Below, in pieces: positions 33,535 to 45,610 of a stretch of 64,000 bases of DNA. This stretch comes from Pipra filicauda. Lineage: Eukaryota > Chordata > Aves > Passeriformes > Pipridae. The position numbers and the translations under genes are program-made. The stretch spans positions 496,001-560,000 of the forward strand of contig NW_024104349.1 of assembly GCF_003945595.2 (NCBI RefSeq), read 5' to 3'. Position 1 is the stretch's first letter; each line of letters starts with the position of its first letter. Under the pieces are notes generated by a model. It saw only the letters and a list, made by a program, of their open reading frames with translations. It had not been told where the DNA came from and made no database searches.

Positions 33535-33640
33535 CTCTGAGGAACCTGGTCTAGTGGAAGGTTTCCCTGTCCATGGAATGAGATGGTCTTTAAGAGCCTT
33601 TCCAACCCAAACCATTCTAGGATTCTATGACTCTATATGG
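33535..33640 (+). repeat. CR1 LINE 3' terminal fragment, subfamily A
   Basis: Only the last ~105 bp remain: GAACCTGGTCTAGTGGAAGG, an internal deletion after CCTGTCCATGG, then CCATTCTAGGATTCTATGA. Confidence 0.92.
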
Positions 33641-33917
33641 AGCAAGAGGACATATTTCCTATGACACCCAAGATATGATCAGGACAGTTCAGCCTGTTGG
33701 TAAGTGAGGTCTTACACCTGTCTGACTTACTGTGCAGTGTCAGGTTCCTAGGAACCATTAGGCCACTGTGCATTAAAATTAAGAACAAATTTATTACATT
33801 TATTTAAATTCATGTTAATAAAGCATGAAGGAAGTATCACTAGTGAAAGAGGTGTTGGTTGAGTTACTGTGATTTTGCCTAATGGAATGACACCATCTCA
33901 GAAAGGCCTGTGGCTTG

Positions 33918-34015
33918 AGGACATGGTTTAGTGGCAAACACGGTGATGGTGCTCGGTTGACAGCTGGAATTGGTGATCTCAGGGGCCTTTTCCAGCCTTA
34001 ATGATTCTATGATGC
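33918..34015 (+). repeat. CR1 LINE 3' terminal fragment, older variant
   Basis: Ends GGGGCCTTTTCCAGCCTTAA followed by TGATTCTATGATG. The same CCAGCCTTAATGA ending is found in the copy at 4981-5219, so both belong to one older subfamily. Confidence 0.85.
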
Positions 34016-34059
34016 TTATGCACATAGATGGTTTTATATACCAGTATTTTATTATTGAT

Positions 34060-34720
34060 AAAACCCCCCGACTGCAGCACAAACTCGTGCCTATTTTTGT
34101 CTCATCTTAAGCGAGGAGGAAACCGAAATGACATCAGTCCAAAAGGGAGTAAAGGTTGTGCTACTCTCCCTTGATAACACTGGGAAATAAGCAGCCCATC
34201 ATTTGGGATTCGTTGGCATTCAGCATCATAAACACAGCCCCCGACGGACGGACGTGACTGTAACGAGCACTGTACAGAAACGACACTGCAATCCAGGAAC
34301 AGGGCAAACGGGAGGGATGGAGTTCAAAGCCCCGCCGCCCTCCCTGGCTCTGTGCCGGGTTTGCTGTTTTGTTTTGAGCCGACTCTCCGCACCCACGAAA
34401 GCCGGGATGGCCTCGAGGGTCGCCCCAGCTGAAAAGCATCTGCAGTGATCCCCGCTGACCTTTCCTTCTGATAGCACCCCCCTGCCTTTTAACACAGGCC
34501 TGAACCGAGTCAGAGGTGAAACAGATAAATGACTGAAGATCCAAATGTTTTCTCAACAGGCAAGTTCCCACATGCTCAATTTTCTTTTCCTCCACGAAGA
34601 ACAAGAGGGGGGAAAAAAATTGCAAGTGATTAGCTAATGAACATCTGGTTTGCTTTATTTGGGCTTCCTTGCAGCCAGGGGTTGCATTTACTAATTTTTA
34701 TTTCCTACTAAAAACAGAAA
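34060..34720. promoter_or_regulatory. Candidate conserved regulatory block with mini CpG island, about 33 kb upstream of BMP4
   Basis: Between about 34238 and 34452 roughly 17-20 CpGs occur in ~215 bp, against a CpG-depleted background. Further on is the perfect palindrome ATTAGCTAAT (34629-34638), two inverted homeodomain half-sites. No repeats occur. Either a CpG-rich enhancer or an orphan CpG island/alternative promoter would fit. I find no coding exon. Confidence 0.35.
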
Positions 34721-34746
34721 AAGGAGCTTTTTCTTCTTTTTAGTTG

Positions 34747-34760
34747 TTTTTTTTTTTTTT
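34747..34760. repeat. T(14) homopolymer
   Basis: Run of 14 T following TAGTTG. Confidence 0.9.
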
Positions 34761-34899
34761 CCAAAGCCTGTAGAGGATAAGCTCCTCACAAGTGTGGCCT
34801 CTCTTTCCACCACTATGATTACCTGGCCCACATGCCACGTCCTGTGTGGTTACCTTCTGCCCTGAACTTTTCATGTGGTTTGACATGTCTTTAATTTAG

Positions 34900-35200
34900 A
34901 CAATCAGACCACGTCTAACCTGAAACAAAAACACTCTTTGGAGATCCTGAGCCCTTTTTTGAATCCTACAGATGTCAACCCAGCGGGATGCGATGGCAAA
35001 CTGTTAATTATATGTGTAAAGAGGGTCGATGGTAATTACACACTAAACACAAATATTATCTGATGCAAAGATAGACTGATTGTGCTCTTGCACTGCTGAC
35101 TGCTAAAAATAGCTGATTTAAGGCCCAGCTCTGCACTGACTTTAGATTTGGGCAGCGCCATTGATTCAGGTTGACTTTCCTGTGCTCACTTCAGCTCCTG
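34900..35200. promoter_or_regulatory. Candidate conserved noncoding element with paired TAATTA sites
   Basis: TAATTA occurs at 35005-35010 and 35033-35038, 28 bp apart start to start, in a repeat-free AT-rich block with retained CpGs (GATGCGATGG, GGGTCGATGG). Such spacing of homeodomain cores is common in developmental enhancers but also occurs by chance in AT-rich DNA. Confidence 0.3.
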
Positions 35201-36247
35201 AATTCATCTCTACTTGTTTGTTTTCCAGGGTTTTTCACAGAACTGAACACTTGATCCCTGCACGGGAATAATCAGAGATGGGATTTATGAACAAGCAAAC
35301 AATGAGTTTGGGATCTGCTCTAAAGGGAGAAAGAAGAGGGAGAAGATCTGCTCATAGAAATTCGGTTTTCCAAGAAGGCTTAAGCACTCACCAACCCTTT
35401 CAGGGCGTTTCAAGCAGATTCCCAAAATCTGTTGCAGTTTTGAGGAGTTACAGCCTTTCTTTGCATGGTCAATTCATTTCAGAGGCAACTATGAGACTAA
35501 ATGTCACTGTTTACTGTTGCCCAGCACTGAACCAGGGGTTAAGGAAATAAATTGCCAGCCATAAACCCTTTAAAAACACGGTTTAGTTTCTTCCTCCCCC
35601 TCCCACAGATTTACCTTACGTTTACTTTGCCAGTGAGTTGCTCCCTCCAGTCTGTCTTCACTGCAGTCACAAAGGCCCTCAAGCCTCCACTGTACATTTT
35701 TATTCAACAGACTAAACTCCAAAATTATTGAAATGGCCTTTTATGGCAAATCTTGGGAGCCAGATCCAGAGGGAAGCTGCAGCAGTGTAAATCTGGAGGG
35801 ACACTCACGTGACACTTGTAACTGATATCATACCCTGCCCCATTTTATCACCCCCATCTTTATCGTTCAACCAACTTGTTCTCTAGAGAAGGATCATAAA
35901 CCCACAGGTAATTGTAGGATGGCCACACAGACAGTAAAAAGAAAAAGCCTGCAGATGGGTAGTTCAAAGAGAGATTTCCCAAAAAAAACCACCAAACCAC
36001 TGAAAGGAGCCAAGCTGGGTCTCATTTGCAGATGTACCGAGCATCTCTAAATTTATTTAAAATCAGCAATAGCTGCAATATGCAACGCCTATCAAAATCA
36101 GACATTCACCCACAACTGTGGCTTTTGAAAGACGTGATTTACTTCAGAACTGAAGAAGAAATAACAGGGCTTTTAGACAGACTAATAAATGTATGGTCCA
36201 GAGACTTTTCCAGTAGCATATTTATTGTCCAAGCCCTCCAGTCAGCA
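35201..36247. other. Unique intergenic DNA
   Basis: No genes or young repeats. A degraded stretch at 35760-35800 (CCAGATCCAGAGGGAAGC, then GTGTAAATCTGGAGGGACA) resembles another ancient bird/turtle repeat, too weak to annotate. Confidence 0.5.
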
Positions 36248-36298
36248 GCACACTTAATTTTAAGCACATGCTTAAGTGCTTTACTGAACAAAGCCTGA
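36248..36298. repeat. Ancient amniote interspersed repeat fragment (AAGCACATGCTTAAGTGCTT)
   Basis: Contains TTAAGCACATGCTTAAGTGC followed by TTTACTGAACAAAGCC, the same core as the repeats near 13.1 kb and 30.6 kb. Short and degraded. Confidence 0.6.
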
Positions 36299-37964
36299 AT
36301 GTGGACCTACCAGGCAGCTCAAGGAAAGTACTTCCACATTATTCATCTTGCACAAGCAGCAATAGCAACTGAGCTTCTTACCTTTACAGACACAACCTGA
36401 GCTTAGAATCAGCTCTTCCATTTGCAGCTGGAATCCAGCAGATAAGAGAGCAACCCTGCAGAGCAAGAAGGGTTTTCCCTGCTTCTTAGGCTGTGCCATA
36501 TGACTCCTGGATGATCCAGCACAGAGCTCTGGAAAGGCTTCACCCAGTGTTGCAGGGAACAAGATTTTGGAGCAGATGGTGGTACTGAGGTATAGAAAGG
36601 GAAAAGAGGCAGGAGTAGGTAAACCTACAACAACCACACAGTTACCAAATAACTGTTACCACTGTTACCAGACAGTTTTATGCCTCCGACAGCGTTAATA
36701 CACGTCTGACAAGGTTAGAGGCTCACCAAAATCTGAATATTGCTTAGCATCCCATCTACCCCAGCTATTTAATTTAGGAGACAAGGAAAAGATCCAGAGT
36801 GACCACATCCACTACAGATGTGTAAAATCCTCCTTGCTTGGTGAAGGCACTGGGCTAATTTTACTCCAAGGACTGTGTCTGGAAAAGGGACTGTTGGTAC
36901 CTCTGCAACCTTTAAAAAAGAAAGAAGTAATGATGATATATTGTTTTATAAGGTGTGTGGTATCAAGTGTAATCTGCGTCAGTCAGAAGAGGGTAGGGCT
37001 TATTTTGATAATATCATCATCACCCACTGTGCATCATAGTAAACACTAGAGAGGCCACATAAAATTGTCTCTAATTGAAGGGTGGATTTCTAGGTATCCA
37101 CTTAGATTACACCATGTTCTAACCTTTTCCTGCTTTCTCCCTCTGTTCCATCTCCTGATGTCAGTAAGGGTTGAGCTTAGCTTTCCCTGTGCTGGGAGGA
37201 GGGATTAGGTCTCGCTCCAATGCCTGGCCATATATTTACATAAAAATTGCTAGAAGTGAATATTTTTGAGATTCTTTCAGATTTGGGTGAAACTGTGCTG
37301 TGGATAGAGAGTGATGGGGGCAAAAAGCTGGGACCCACAGACCTGTGCAGCCACACAGAGCATGACTGCATAAATCTTTTTTCCTTTTAGAAAAGTGGGT
37401 TAAAAACACAAATAAAAATGCAGGTTTGCCACACTGCAACCTCTCAATCACGTAACACAAGACCCTGTGACATATCTGACATGGTTCTGTGCTTGGAAAA
37501 CTTGGCTGCAGCAAAGTTCGTGCCAGACTCCACTGACCTGCACCAAAAAACCAGCTCTTTATGTTCACAAATAGGTTCAGAGCCCGAACTGCAAGAGCAG
37601 ATCTTTTTTTTCTGAGCAAGCCATGGCCAGCAAGCCAGACCTGCAGAAATCCTCTGAACATTCCAGCGCCAGCGTGGACCCCTGCAGAGCCAATCTGAGC
37701 CTGCTGACCATTTTCCCTGTTAACTTTTAGAGACCCCTGAGGAGCAGTCTGCCAACCCCAAGAGAGCCACCATCCACAAAGCACAGTTCTCTGTGCTCCA
37801 GAGCCCCATTCACAGCTGCCTCTGCTCTGCCCTGGGTTGGAAAGCCGTGCAAGACATGGAGGCTGCTCAACGTCCCACATGCTCTGCCTTTGAGCCTTCC
37901 TCCCACAGCAGTCACAGGGAATAAATTCCCCAGGGCCACAACTATGGGATGGGGATGTCAGCCC
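36299..37964. other. Unique intergenic DNA
   Basis: No recognised exon or repeat. Part of a long minus-strand ORF (37236-38321) covers it, but that ORF is explained by an antisense CR1 at its start. Confidence 0.5.
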
Positions 37965-38262
37965 TTTCCACTTGAACTCGGAGCTCCCAAGTGCCACATC
38001 CACATGGCTTTTAAATCCCTCCAGGGATGGGGACTCCACCACTGCCCTGGGCAGCCTGTTCCAATGCCCCACCACTCTTTCAGTGATGAAATTTTTCCTA
38101 ATACCCACCTGGCTCCAATCTCCTGTCAGGGAGTTGCAGAGAGCCAGAAGGTCCTCCCTGAGCCTCCTTTTCTCCAGGCTGAGGCCCCCCAGCTCCCTCA
38201 GCCGCTCCTCATCAGACTTGTGCTCCAGACCCTTCCCCAGCTCCATTGCCTTTATCTGCACA
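37965..38262 (-). repeat. CR1 LINE 3' fragment, subfamily C, extending into the 3' ORF region
   Basis: Antisense copy with GGCTTTTAAATCCCTCCAGG, CCTGTTCCAATGCCCCACCA and CTTTTCTCCAGGCTGAGGCC, then CCTCAGCCGCTCCTCATCAG. In the sense direction the conceptual reading LRELGGLSLEKRRLREDL is the usual CR1 RNA-encoded tail motif. The antisense tail is missing at 37965. Confidence 0.95.
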
Positions 38263-39649
38263 TCCAGTTTAAATCCATGCAGAACAAGGACAGCACAGAG
38301 GTACATGCACAGGTTTAACAAGGTGATTGACTAGATAAATGCAGGGGAGGAGCAATTTTATTATGAAAGGCAACAAGAGACCTGGATTTTCATTTCTGTA
38401 TAGTTGAAGCTCCTCTCCCTCCTCCCCAAAATGCACAGACCAGAACTTCACTGTACTGGTGCTGTAAAACAGGGGACTAAAAACCAGTTGCTTCCCTCAA
38501 AAACTCACACCTAAGTAGTTTTTCCCTAGCAAAGCACACTACAGTCCATAGAAGCCTCGATTTTCCTCAGCTGCACTGAGCCAATCCTGACCCTTCCTGA
38601 TTTTCTAGGTCACTGTCTGCAATGCCCACACGCCCCTGAAGCACATGGAAAAAGGGCTGAGATTCTCAGAACTTATCAGACATCACTTTCCACTACAGAC
38701 TTTTCCAAGGCCAGCTTAGTAAAAACCATCCTGCTGGTTCTGATGACTTGTGGATCAGAGCTTTATGTCCCTGTCCTGCACCTCAGCTCCCAGACAGCAG
38801 GGCCAAGGACCCATCCCACAACTCCCATCCCCCATTAATGCCTGCGAAACTTAAAGATTTGCAGAGTTTACTTGCAAAGCCTTTTAGAAGCAGAGACGAG
38901 TAAACAAGAGTGAAAAGTTAAACAAAGGAAATACATTTATGCTTGTACTGTTTTCAAGTTTGTGCAAACAATCCATTTCTAAAGCTGTCACTGACACTCC
39001 TGGCACGTTCTCATTCCCCAGCTCAGAGTCATGTTGGAAACTGAAATCACAAGCATTTCTGAGATGCTTTGGGCAAAATACCTCCCTCAGCTCCACCAGC
39101 CGAAAATCAGTGAAGTTCGCTGTGGCTACAGAGCCACAGCAACATCCTTGTGCATGTGTTGGTCCTGGAAGAAGAGGGAGAAGAGTCTGAACTTCTCTGG
39201 CCACAGCGGTCGTGTAAGAAACTGGAACAGAGTTATCCAAATGAGTTATGAAGATCAGTTCAAGAAATAACAGCAGGAAATCATCAGGCAGAGCAGGAAT
39301 TAGACAATATTATTTTCTAGCTTGTCAGGCAGTAAGTGGATCTGCCACAAACGTAACCTTTTGCTCACGGCTTGACCCAGGGAAGGAGACATGGATAGCC
39401 TGCTCTCCGCCGGCACAGCCCACCAAGCTCCGCGTAGGAAGGGAGGACTCTCTGCTAGACCCAAGCAAAGGGTCAGCAAAGCCACAGCTTCCCAAACTGT
39501 GTCTCAAAAAGTGGCATATGGGTTTATTTCAAAGTGAGAGCCTGCACAGGCTCTGCTTCAGCTGGGAGACAGCACAGTTGCCATTCCGACGCCTCCTCAC
39601 CCTCTGCCCTCCCCTCCGTTCAGCTGCACGGGACAGCACGTTTAACAGC
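38263..39649. other. Unique intergenic DNA
   Basis: No gene or repeat recognised. ORFs of up to 134 codons (39248-39652) show no family resemblance. Confidence 0.5.
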
Positions 39650-40260
39650 TGATCCATCTGGAGCAAAGCCTACAAAGTTAATTTCTAGCTTTGAGATGGT
39701 TACTGGTAATTGTAGGTAATTTCAAATATAATTGCAATCGAGTTGAAAAAGCTCTGTTTGCAGTGCTCATGCTCATCACTCTAATTTAAGACCCAGAATA
39801 TGCTGGATACGCCGCTCTTCAATACACACCCATTTTTCATCTTCCTGATTTTACCACGAGCGATCATAAAAACAGCCTCAGCAAACCACAGTCTGCAATG
39901 CGAGGCAAATGTTGGAGAAGCTGCATATAAAGTTTCAGGCAGAGCTGCTTGAAGGTTAACAGCAGAACATGTTAATGATTATCAAATAGACAAGGAAAGC
40001 CGCAAAGCGCTTCCAACACAGAAAGGCAAGAGCCCCCCAAAATAAATGGTGGCTAACCCTGCTTGGAATAATACGTCTCTTCAAAGCCATGGAACTGTTG
40101 CATGTCGCAAATATGTCCACATGTCGTTTTAATACAGGAATAATTACCCATGGCATGTTTGTTAGTGGAAAAAGCAAAGGTCTCCTATTACTTACACATA
40201 ATAAAACCTGCATTGTTTACCATGAGTGAGTTATATGAGACTGGTAATAAATAAGTGTTG
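39650..40260. promoter_or_regulatory. Candidate conserved noncoding element, about 39 kb upstream of BMP4
   Basis: A repeat-free block with an HNF1-like site GTTAATGATTATC (39971-39983, one mismatch to GTTAATNATTAAC), GTTAAC (39955-39960), a RUNX core AACCACA (39884-39890) and a Forkhead core TGTTTAC (40214-40220). Retained CpGs (GATACGCCGCTC, CACGAGCGATC) in an AT-rich setting also suggest constraint. No expression domain can be inferred. Confidence 0.4.
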
Positions 40261-40805
40261 TAACAAACTTTGGTGCCCAGGCCTGCAAACTGTTCTTAAT
40301 ATCTGCAGTTTGGTAGCACCGAGAGGCCCTGCTAAGATCTGCAGAGGAGGGAACTGCCCCTGTCCTGAAACACTTAAAATATGGTACAGGTAGAGTAAAA
40401 ATATTTAACCCCCTGGGCAGGGTGACTTCAAAACATGCAAGTATTTGCAGAAAGCTCATCTGAGAGGGACACGCTGCAGGTGGCCCTCCTGCTCCCTCTG
40501 GGATGTGTCCCACGTGTGCAGCCACACGGGTGGAAAGCAGGAACCAAACAACCTTTGGTTCTGCTTTCAGCGCTGAGCAGATACTACCAAAGAACTGCAA
40601 CATGCAAAGCTACTCCCATGTGTTACTACTCATAGAGCAGGGACTCCACCATGACCAGTTTAAAGCCTAGGATACACCCTTGAAGTTAAAACCAACAGCT
40701 GTGTGCTGGGTTATATACACTTCTGGGTTTTAAAAAACACATTTGGGCTTTCTACAGTTCATGAAACTAGTTTGGAGTTTTAAGCTCTTCGGTGGCTAAA
40801 GTCAC
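40261..40805. other. Unique intergenic DNA, nothing recognised
   Basis: No motif cluster, repeat or exon stood out. Confidence 0.5.
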
Positions 40806-40880
40806 ATGGAATCACAGAATCCCAGAAGGGACCTTAAGGACCACCTAGTTCCAACCCCACTGCCACGGGCAGGGAACCTG
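40806..40880 (-). repeat. CR1 LINE 3' terminal fragment
   Basis: Antisense tail ATGGAATCACAGAATCCCAG, then AAGGGACCTTAAGGACCACC and CCAACCCCACTGCCACGGGC. Only about 75 bp are kept. Confidence 0.9.
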
Positions 40881-43800
40881 TTTCTGCCAAACCTGTGCGT
40901 GTATCAGAGTATCTCTATCCATATCTCCATCCAAAGCCAGTACCTGTCAACATGGGCCTACTTGAAAAATAACCCCAAGCCAAAAACTTTAGCTTGCCTC
41001 ACTCTCAACTCAACAAACAAGACACTTAAAGGAACTATTTAAAGCTGGAACTACTCAGGAAATTATTTGTTTTCCTATGAGAAACTCATAGGAAAATTAA
41101 AAAAAAAATAAAAAGCAACCTTTTCCTTAACATTTTCCTACTTTTTGTTTTAATATTAAAAAGTGTCTTTTCTTGAGCTGTTTTTGTTGTGTTTTGGCAG
41201 CCATTGAACCATTTGAGAACTGTTGCAGCAGAAAATTAGCCATCCAGCTCTTCAGAGAACTTCAATTCTGCGAAGATTTGAGTTCTTACTTATTTTAACA
41301 CAACTCACGAAGGAAACCTTCTCTGCAGACCTGGCTCTGAAACGCTGGACATAAAACCCTGCATGTAACATATCTGAAGCAAACTTCAAAACCTTGCTTT
41401 AGTAATGAAATGGACCTATTTTAACTTCTCAGTAAGTTGCTTTATATAGCAAAGGAAGCAGCTGTGGGATTACTGGTAACGCTACACACGATCTGTAGCT
41501 GAGCACCACTTGACCCGAGCCAGACGTGGCCCCAGGCACTGTTTGCTGCTCCTTCATTCACCCCAAGACAAGCAGGGCCATTTTCCTACTTATTTCTGTT
41601 TCTTCACTTGAGGAATAAGGAGTTTAGCACAATTTAAGACCAACACCTTAGGCTCGAGCAAAGTCCCAGTTAGCCCTTGTCGGATGGAAAGGTTTATTAA
41701 AGATGAGGGGCTTTAAGGAAAAATTAATGAACAAACTGAAAGAGAAAAATTCAAGCAAATTAGTTTCAGGACAGCCTTGCAAGTCAACAAGGATACTCCA
41801 GACTTCTGCTGGAGGAAATCCAAATTCTTAGACCAAAATAATGCCCCGACCTCACAGGCATCAACCCCATTCTGGCGAGCTCTGCCCTTCCCCAGCCATT
41901 TGGCATGAGGTGTTAGACCCACAACTCCACTTAACCATCTGGTTAATGAGGAAAAAGGAGCAGGAGAATGATTTACACTCAGGAGTAATGTTGGAGTCCA
42001 GATTCATGAGCAGAACCTCAGCACTTCACTGTCACTGAACTCGTTCCTGCTCTACAGGAGTCGGACTAGCAAGCAGCGATGATGCCACAGGAATGGAAAC
42101 TCCAGCTCCTGGCAATTATTTCTACCCTGTTCTTTCAGACTTTCAAAGTTTTTGCTGTTCTATCTGTGACTGTAACATCATATAAGGCTTTACTGAGGAG
42201 GCAAAATAACAGGGGGGCCTCAAAAACATGGTAATCAAAGGCAGCTGCACGCAAGGCATTACACTCAAGCTCTAAGAATAACCATTAATTGCTTGTGTGG
42301 GTCAAAAAAACTAACTCCCATGAAAAAATAATATCTAAATGAAGACTAATGAGAGGCTGGTTAAGTGTAGCAGAGAAATAAATAACAGTAAGGGAGAAAA
42401 ATTTAGGACCCTGATTCTGAGTACCTGGAGTAACCAAAAGTGATGGTGAAGCTGAGACTATGAAGTCTGATCCTTCAGTCAGGGCTGGGTGTGTTTATCA
42501 GTTCAGTTCGTGAGTCACCTTCACATTATTTAAGGGAGTCTGGAAAAGCCTGTGGTGTTATTCAAGTTGAAAGGGCAGCAGGACCACAGAGGTAAATCAG
42601 AGTCTTTCCCTGGGAGGACTTTGGAACAAGTTAGTAAGAAAAAATATGGAAGAGGGATTTTTTTTCCTGACTGTATTGAACATATGAATGCCCCAGAGGT
42701 ACGGGTGTGAGAACACAGAGAGCAGTGCTTTGAGCTGGCTGTCTTCAGCTCATCCCCTTTGTTTTTCCCCTTTATAGTACATGTCATCTTCCCATCCAGG
42801 CTGGAGGCACCTCTGCACAACACATGATCCAAAGAATAATCTCAATCCATTAGACTGGAGTCTAAGCAAAGCAGAGGAAAACCAGCTAGAGCTCACCCAC
42901 CCCCCGGGTCCACATCTTTGCCCAGGCTGGCACTGGGTTTAGCTCACTGTGATGAAGTAAAATTTAGAAACTTGGTTGTTGAGACAAATTTGAAGCTCCC
43001 AGCCCACCAAGCCCTCAAAAGAAGGGCAGAAGGAATTGAACCTGCTGTAAGGGGGACAACTCTTCCCCTTCTAAGCTACGGTAAAATACAGGGGGAAATT
43101 ATCACAACCCAGAAACTCCTGCCAAAAGCTGGTACACCAGCAAATGTAAAACTTCATTTCCCGATTTCTGGGCAGCAATTGGACCTGACAGATGGTCTCA
43201 TGTTTTGCCCTTCACAGCCCAGCATGGTTGAGGCAGCAGCAGCTCGGGAGCCCCAAAGTGCCTCGCTGAGCAGGAGCAAAGTGCCTTGCTTTGCTCCTTG
43301 GGGGCTGATGGCACCACAACACCAGGAGATGGGAAACAGCCTCCCCTCCATGTGTGTGAGTTGGGATCTGTCAGCCAGATGCCTGGGAGGGAGATGTGAC
43401 GAGATCTGACTCTTCCACAGAGAAGTATGAACCTGGCCAGGGAACTTGTTCTTCTCATGAAACCTTCTCGCTTCAGTTGTGCCATTTGGTCTGTGAAACA
43501 GGGAATGGGTAATGGATGGGTAATCCCCAAGGAGCACCAGCCAAGTTCCCAGACTTATTTTTCAAATGCTTTGCATTTCACTGCACAAGTTGGGATACCA
43601 GCAAAACGACCTTTCTTGGTAGCTGTTCTTCTATTCCTGGAACTTGGCAAAGGGACACTCAGCGATGCTGGAGATGCTCTGGGGTTCCACAGGCTCATAG
43701 GCAATGCAAAAACTTGGGAAAAATGCAGCAAATGCAAGGCCATGAAAAAATATCTCTGGCCATGAAGATCAACCCTAACCTTGGTAAAATGCCTGCCAAC

Positions 43801-44274
43801 GACAGTATTGTTTATTATTACCAACTATAGTCCTGCTGGTACTTTTGAGCTGAGAACTGGTTCTGATTCATATTTCATCTGTGTTGTTCTGCATCACAGA
43901 TCTCCATCCTTTTGCCTACTGCTCCAGTGAGGAAAATTAACTCTAGTATTTCACAATTAATCCATTGTATGTGGGATCCCCTATTCATCTTGAATCATGT
44001 GGAAAAAAACCCATAATCTCAATACCTTACACTCAGATTTTGGTGTTCATTTAAGTTTTCCAGGGTATTGCATAAATAGACTTGAATTATAGATTTGATT
44101 TTAGCTGATTCCTGTATCTGTGTTTGTATTTACTGTGAACTTTGAGACACCTGATGTAGTTGCTGTTTCTCATTCAGTGACTGAAGCTATAAAAATTTAA
44201 TTCCTAAAATTTAATTCCTTCTCTGAAGTCACATTAGTATTGTTAAGCATTTAATTTCTGAGCACTGTCTTCTA
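40881..44274. other. Unique intergenic DNA, 3.4 kb free of CR1
   Basis: AT-rich at 41030-41180 (A-rich run near 41099-41109) and mixed elsewhere. A 163-codon plus-strand ORF (42918-43409) overlaps several others and has no recognised domain or codon signature. No compact motif cluster was noticed. Confidence 0.5.
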
Positions 44275-44330
44275 AGAATTGACCCTTGTGGTCCCTCCCA
44301 ACTCAGGATATTCTATGATTCTATGAACTC
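44275..44330 (+). repeat. CR1 LINE 3' terminal fragment, subfamily B
   Basis: CTTGTGGTCCCTCCCAACTC then AGGATATTCTATGATTCTAT; about 55 bp, with an intact tail. Confidence 0.92.
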
Positions 44331-45476
44331 ATTCGCTTAAAAGACTGAAAAGCAAAAAGGAATGTAATTCCTGGCTAATCAAGTTAAAGACCTTTGTTTG
44401 AACATAGCCTTTCTGTCCCGAGGAACCATATTTAAAATGAAATTTTAAAATGAAGCACTGCCAAGTAAGGAAAGCAGGTATCTCACTACAGGTCTTTTGA
44501 GTTATGTCTCATGATGGGGTCCTTAATTACTCTTAATTACTTAATTAATCTTTTTAGACCATTTTTGAAGATCTTGTTCACACAGAGATCAGTTCTGAAT
44601 GATTGAGCAGCTACTCAATTTTTTGCTCCCCCCTCACTACGCACTGTCTCTACACCCTCTTTGGCCACCCAAATCCTGCTCTGAAGGCAGGATTAATGAT
44701 TTCTCTTTAGGTTTTCCTAAAGAGCATTTCAATGGAAGATATGAGTGCTTGCCCAGTAGCAATCAATTCCCACTCACCCTGCAAAATGGGAAAGTGATCC
44801 ACTTCCCATTTTATAGGCAGGGAGCTGAGACACAGAAAAGAGGTCAAAAGTGCCCATTAATTTTCAGAGCCCAATTCGATATGCCTTGGACGTGATTATT
44901 CATGGCACTTAGCATTATATACTGCCTTATGCATCCAAAATCCTACTCTTATTGAATAACGTGGCTGCTGGTGGTCCTGTGCACTTCACATCAAGTTTGT
45001 AGGATCGTAAGTCAGGGACACAGAGGGTGTGAGCAGCAAACAGTGACCCCCAGGAAACGTCCAGTTAAGGGGTGGACGGTCCCACCTGGGGACACAGAAG
45101 CCCCATTTTCCCAGGCAGCACGACAACACCTGAATTTTGGGACCATCCCACTGGTCATTCATCACACTGTTCCCAGTGGCTGCACCAGCAGAGAAAGGAA
45201 TCTTGACGACAACAACCACACGAGTGGGAGAACGGGAATTGTTCATCCAGACACTTCTCCCATTTCCAAAACAAGGCAGCAGTCTGAGGGCAAAAAGGCT
45301 TGTGGAGATGCAATTAAAGGTCTCTATCCCATTGCAGGGGAGCACATCAAGGGCAGCTTTATGCTGATACTTCCTTCACAGATTGGAGAGTTGATAGAAA
45401 GAAAATTTGGGGTTGGCCCTTCAGATTTGCAGTAAAACATGCCCAGTTTTCCGAGGGGGTGGGTTTGTGGGTAGTT
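44331..45476. other. Unique intergenic DNA
   Basis: Includes an AT-rich run of TTAATTA-like repeats at 44520-44555 (TTAATTACTCTTAATTACTT). No gene seen; a 154-codon ORF at 44971-45435 is not recognised. Confidence 0.5.
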
Positions 45477-45610
45477 TATCACAGAATCACAGAATAAGCT
45501 GAGCTGGAAGGGACCCACAAGGATCATCCAGTCCAACCCTTAGCCCTGTACAGGACCACCCCCAAGAGTCCCACGACGAGCCTGAGAGGATCATCCAAAT
45601 GCTTCTTGAG
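45477..45610 (-). repeat. CR1 LINE 3' fragment, subfamily B-like
   Basis: Antisense tail TATCACAGAATCACAGAATA, then GCTGGAAGGGACCCACAAGG, ATCATCCAGTCCAACCCTTA and ATCCAAATGCTTCTTGAGTT. Confidence 0.93.

Noticed and set aside
37236..38321. 361-codon minus-strand ORF, the longest in the window
   Set aside because: Its first part is the antisense CR1 at 37965-38262 (LRELGGLSLEKRRLREDL-type reading) and the rest is unrelated unique DNA, so it is a chance fusion, not a gene.
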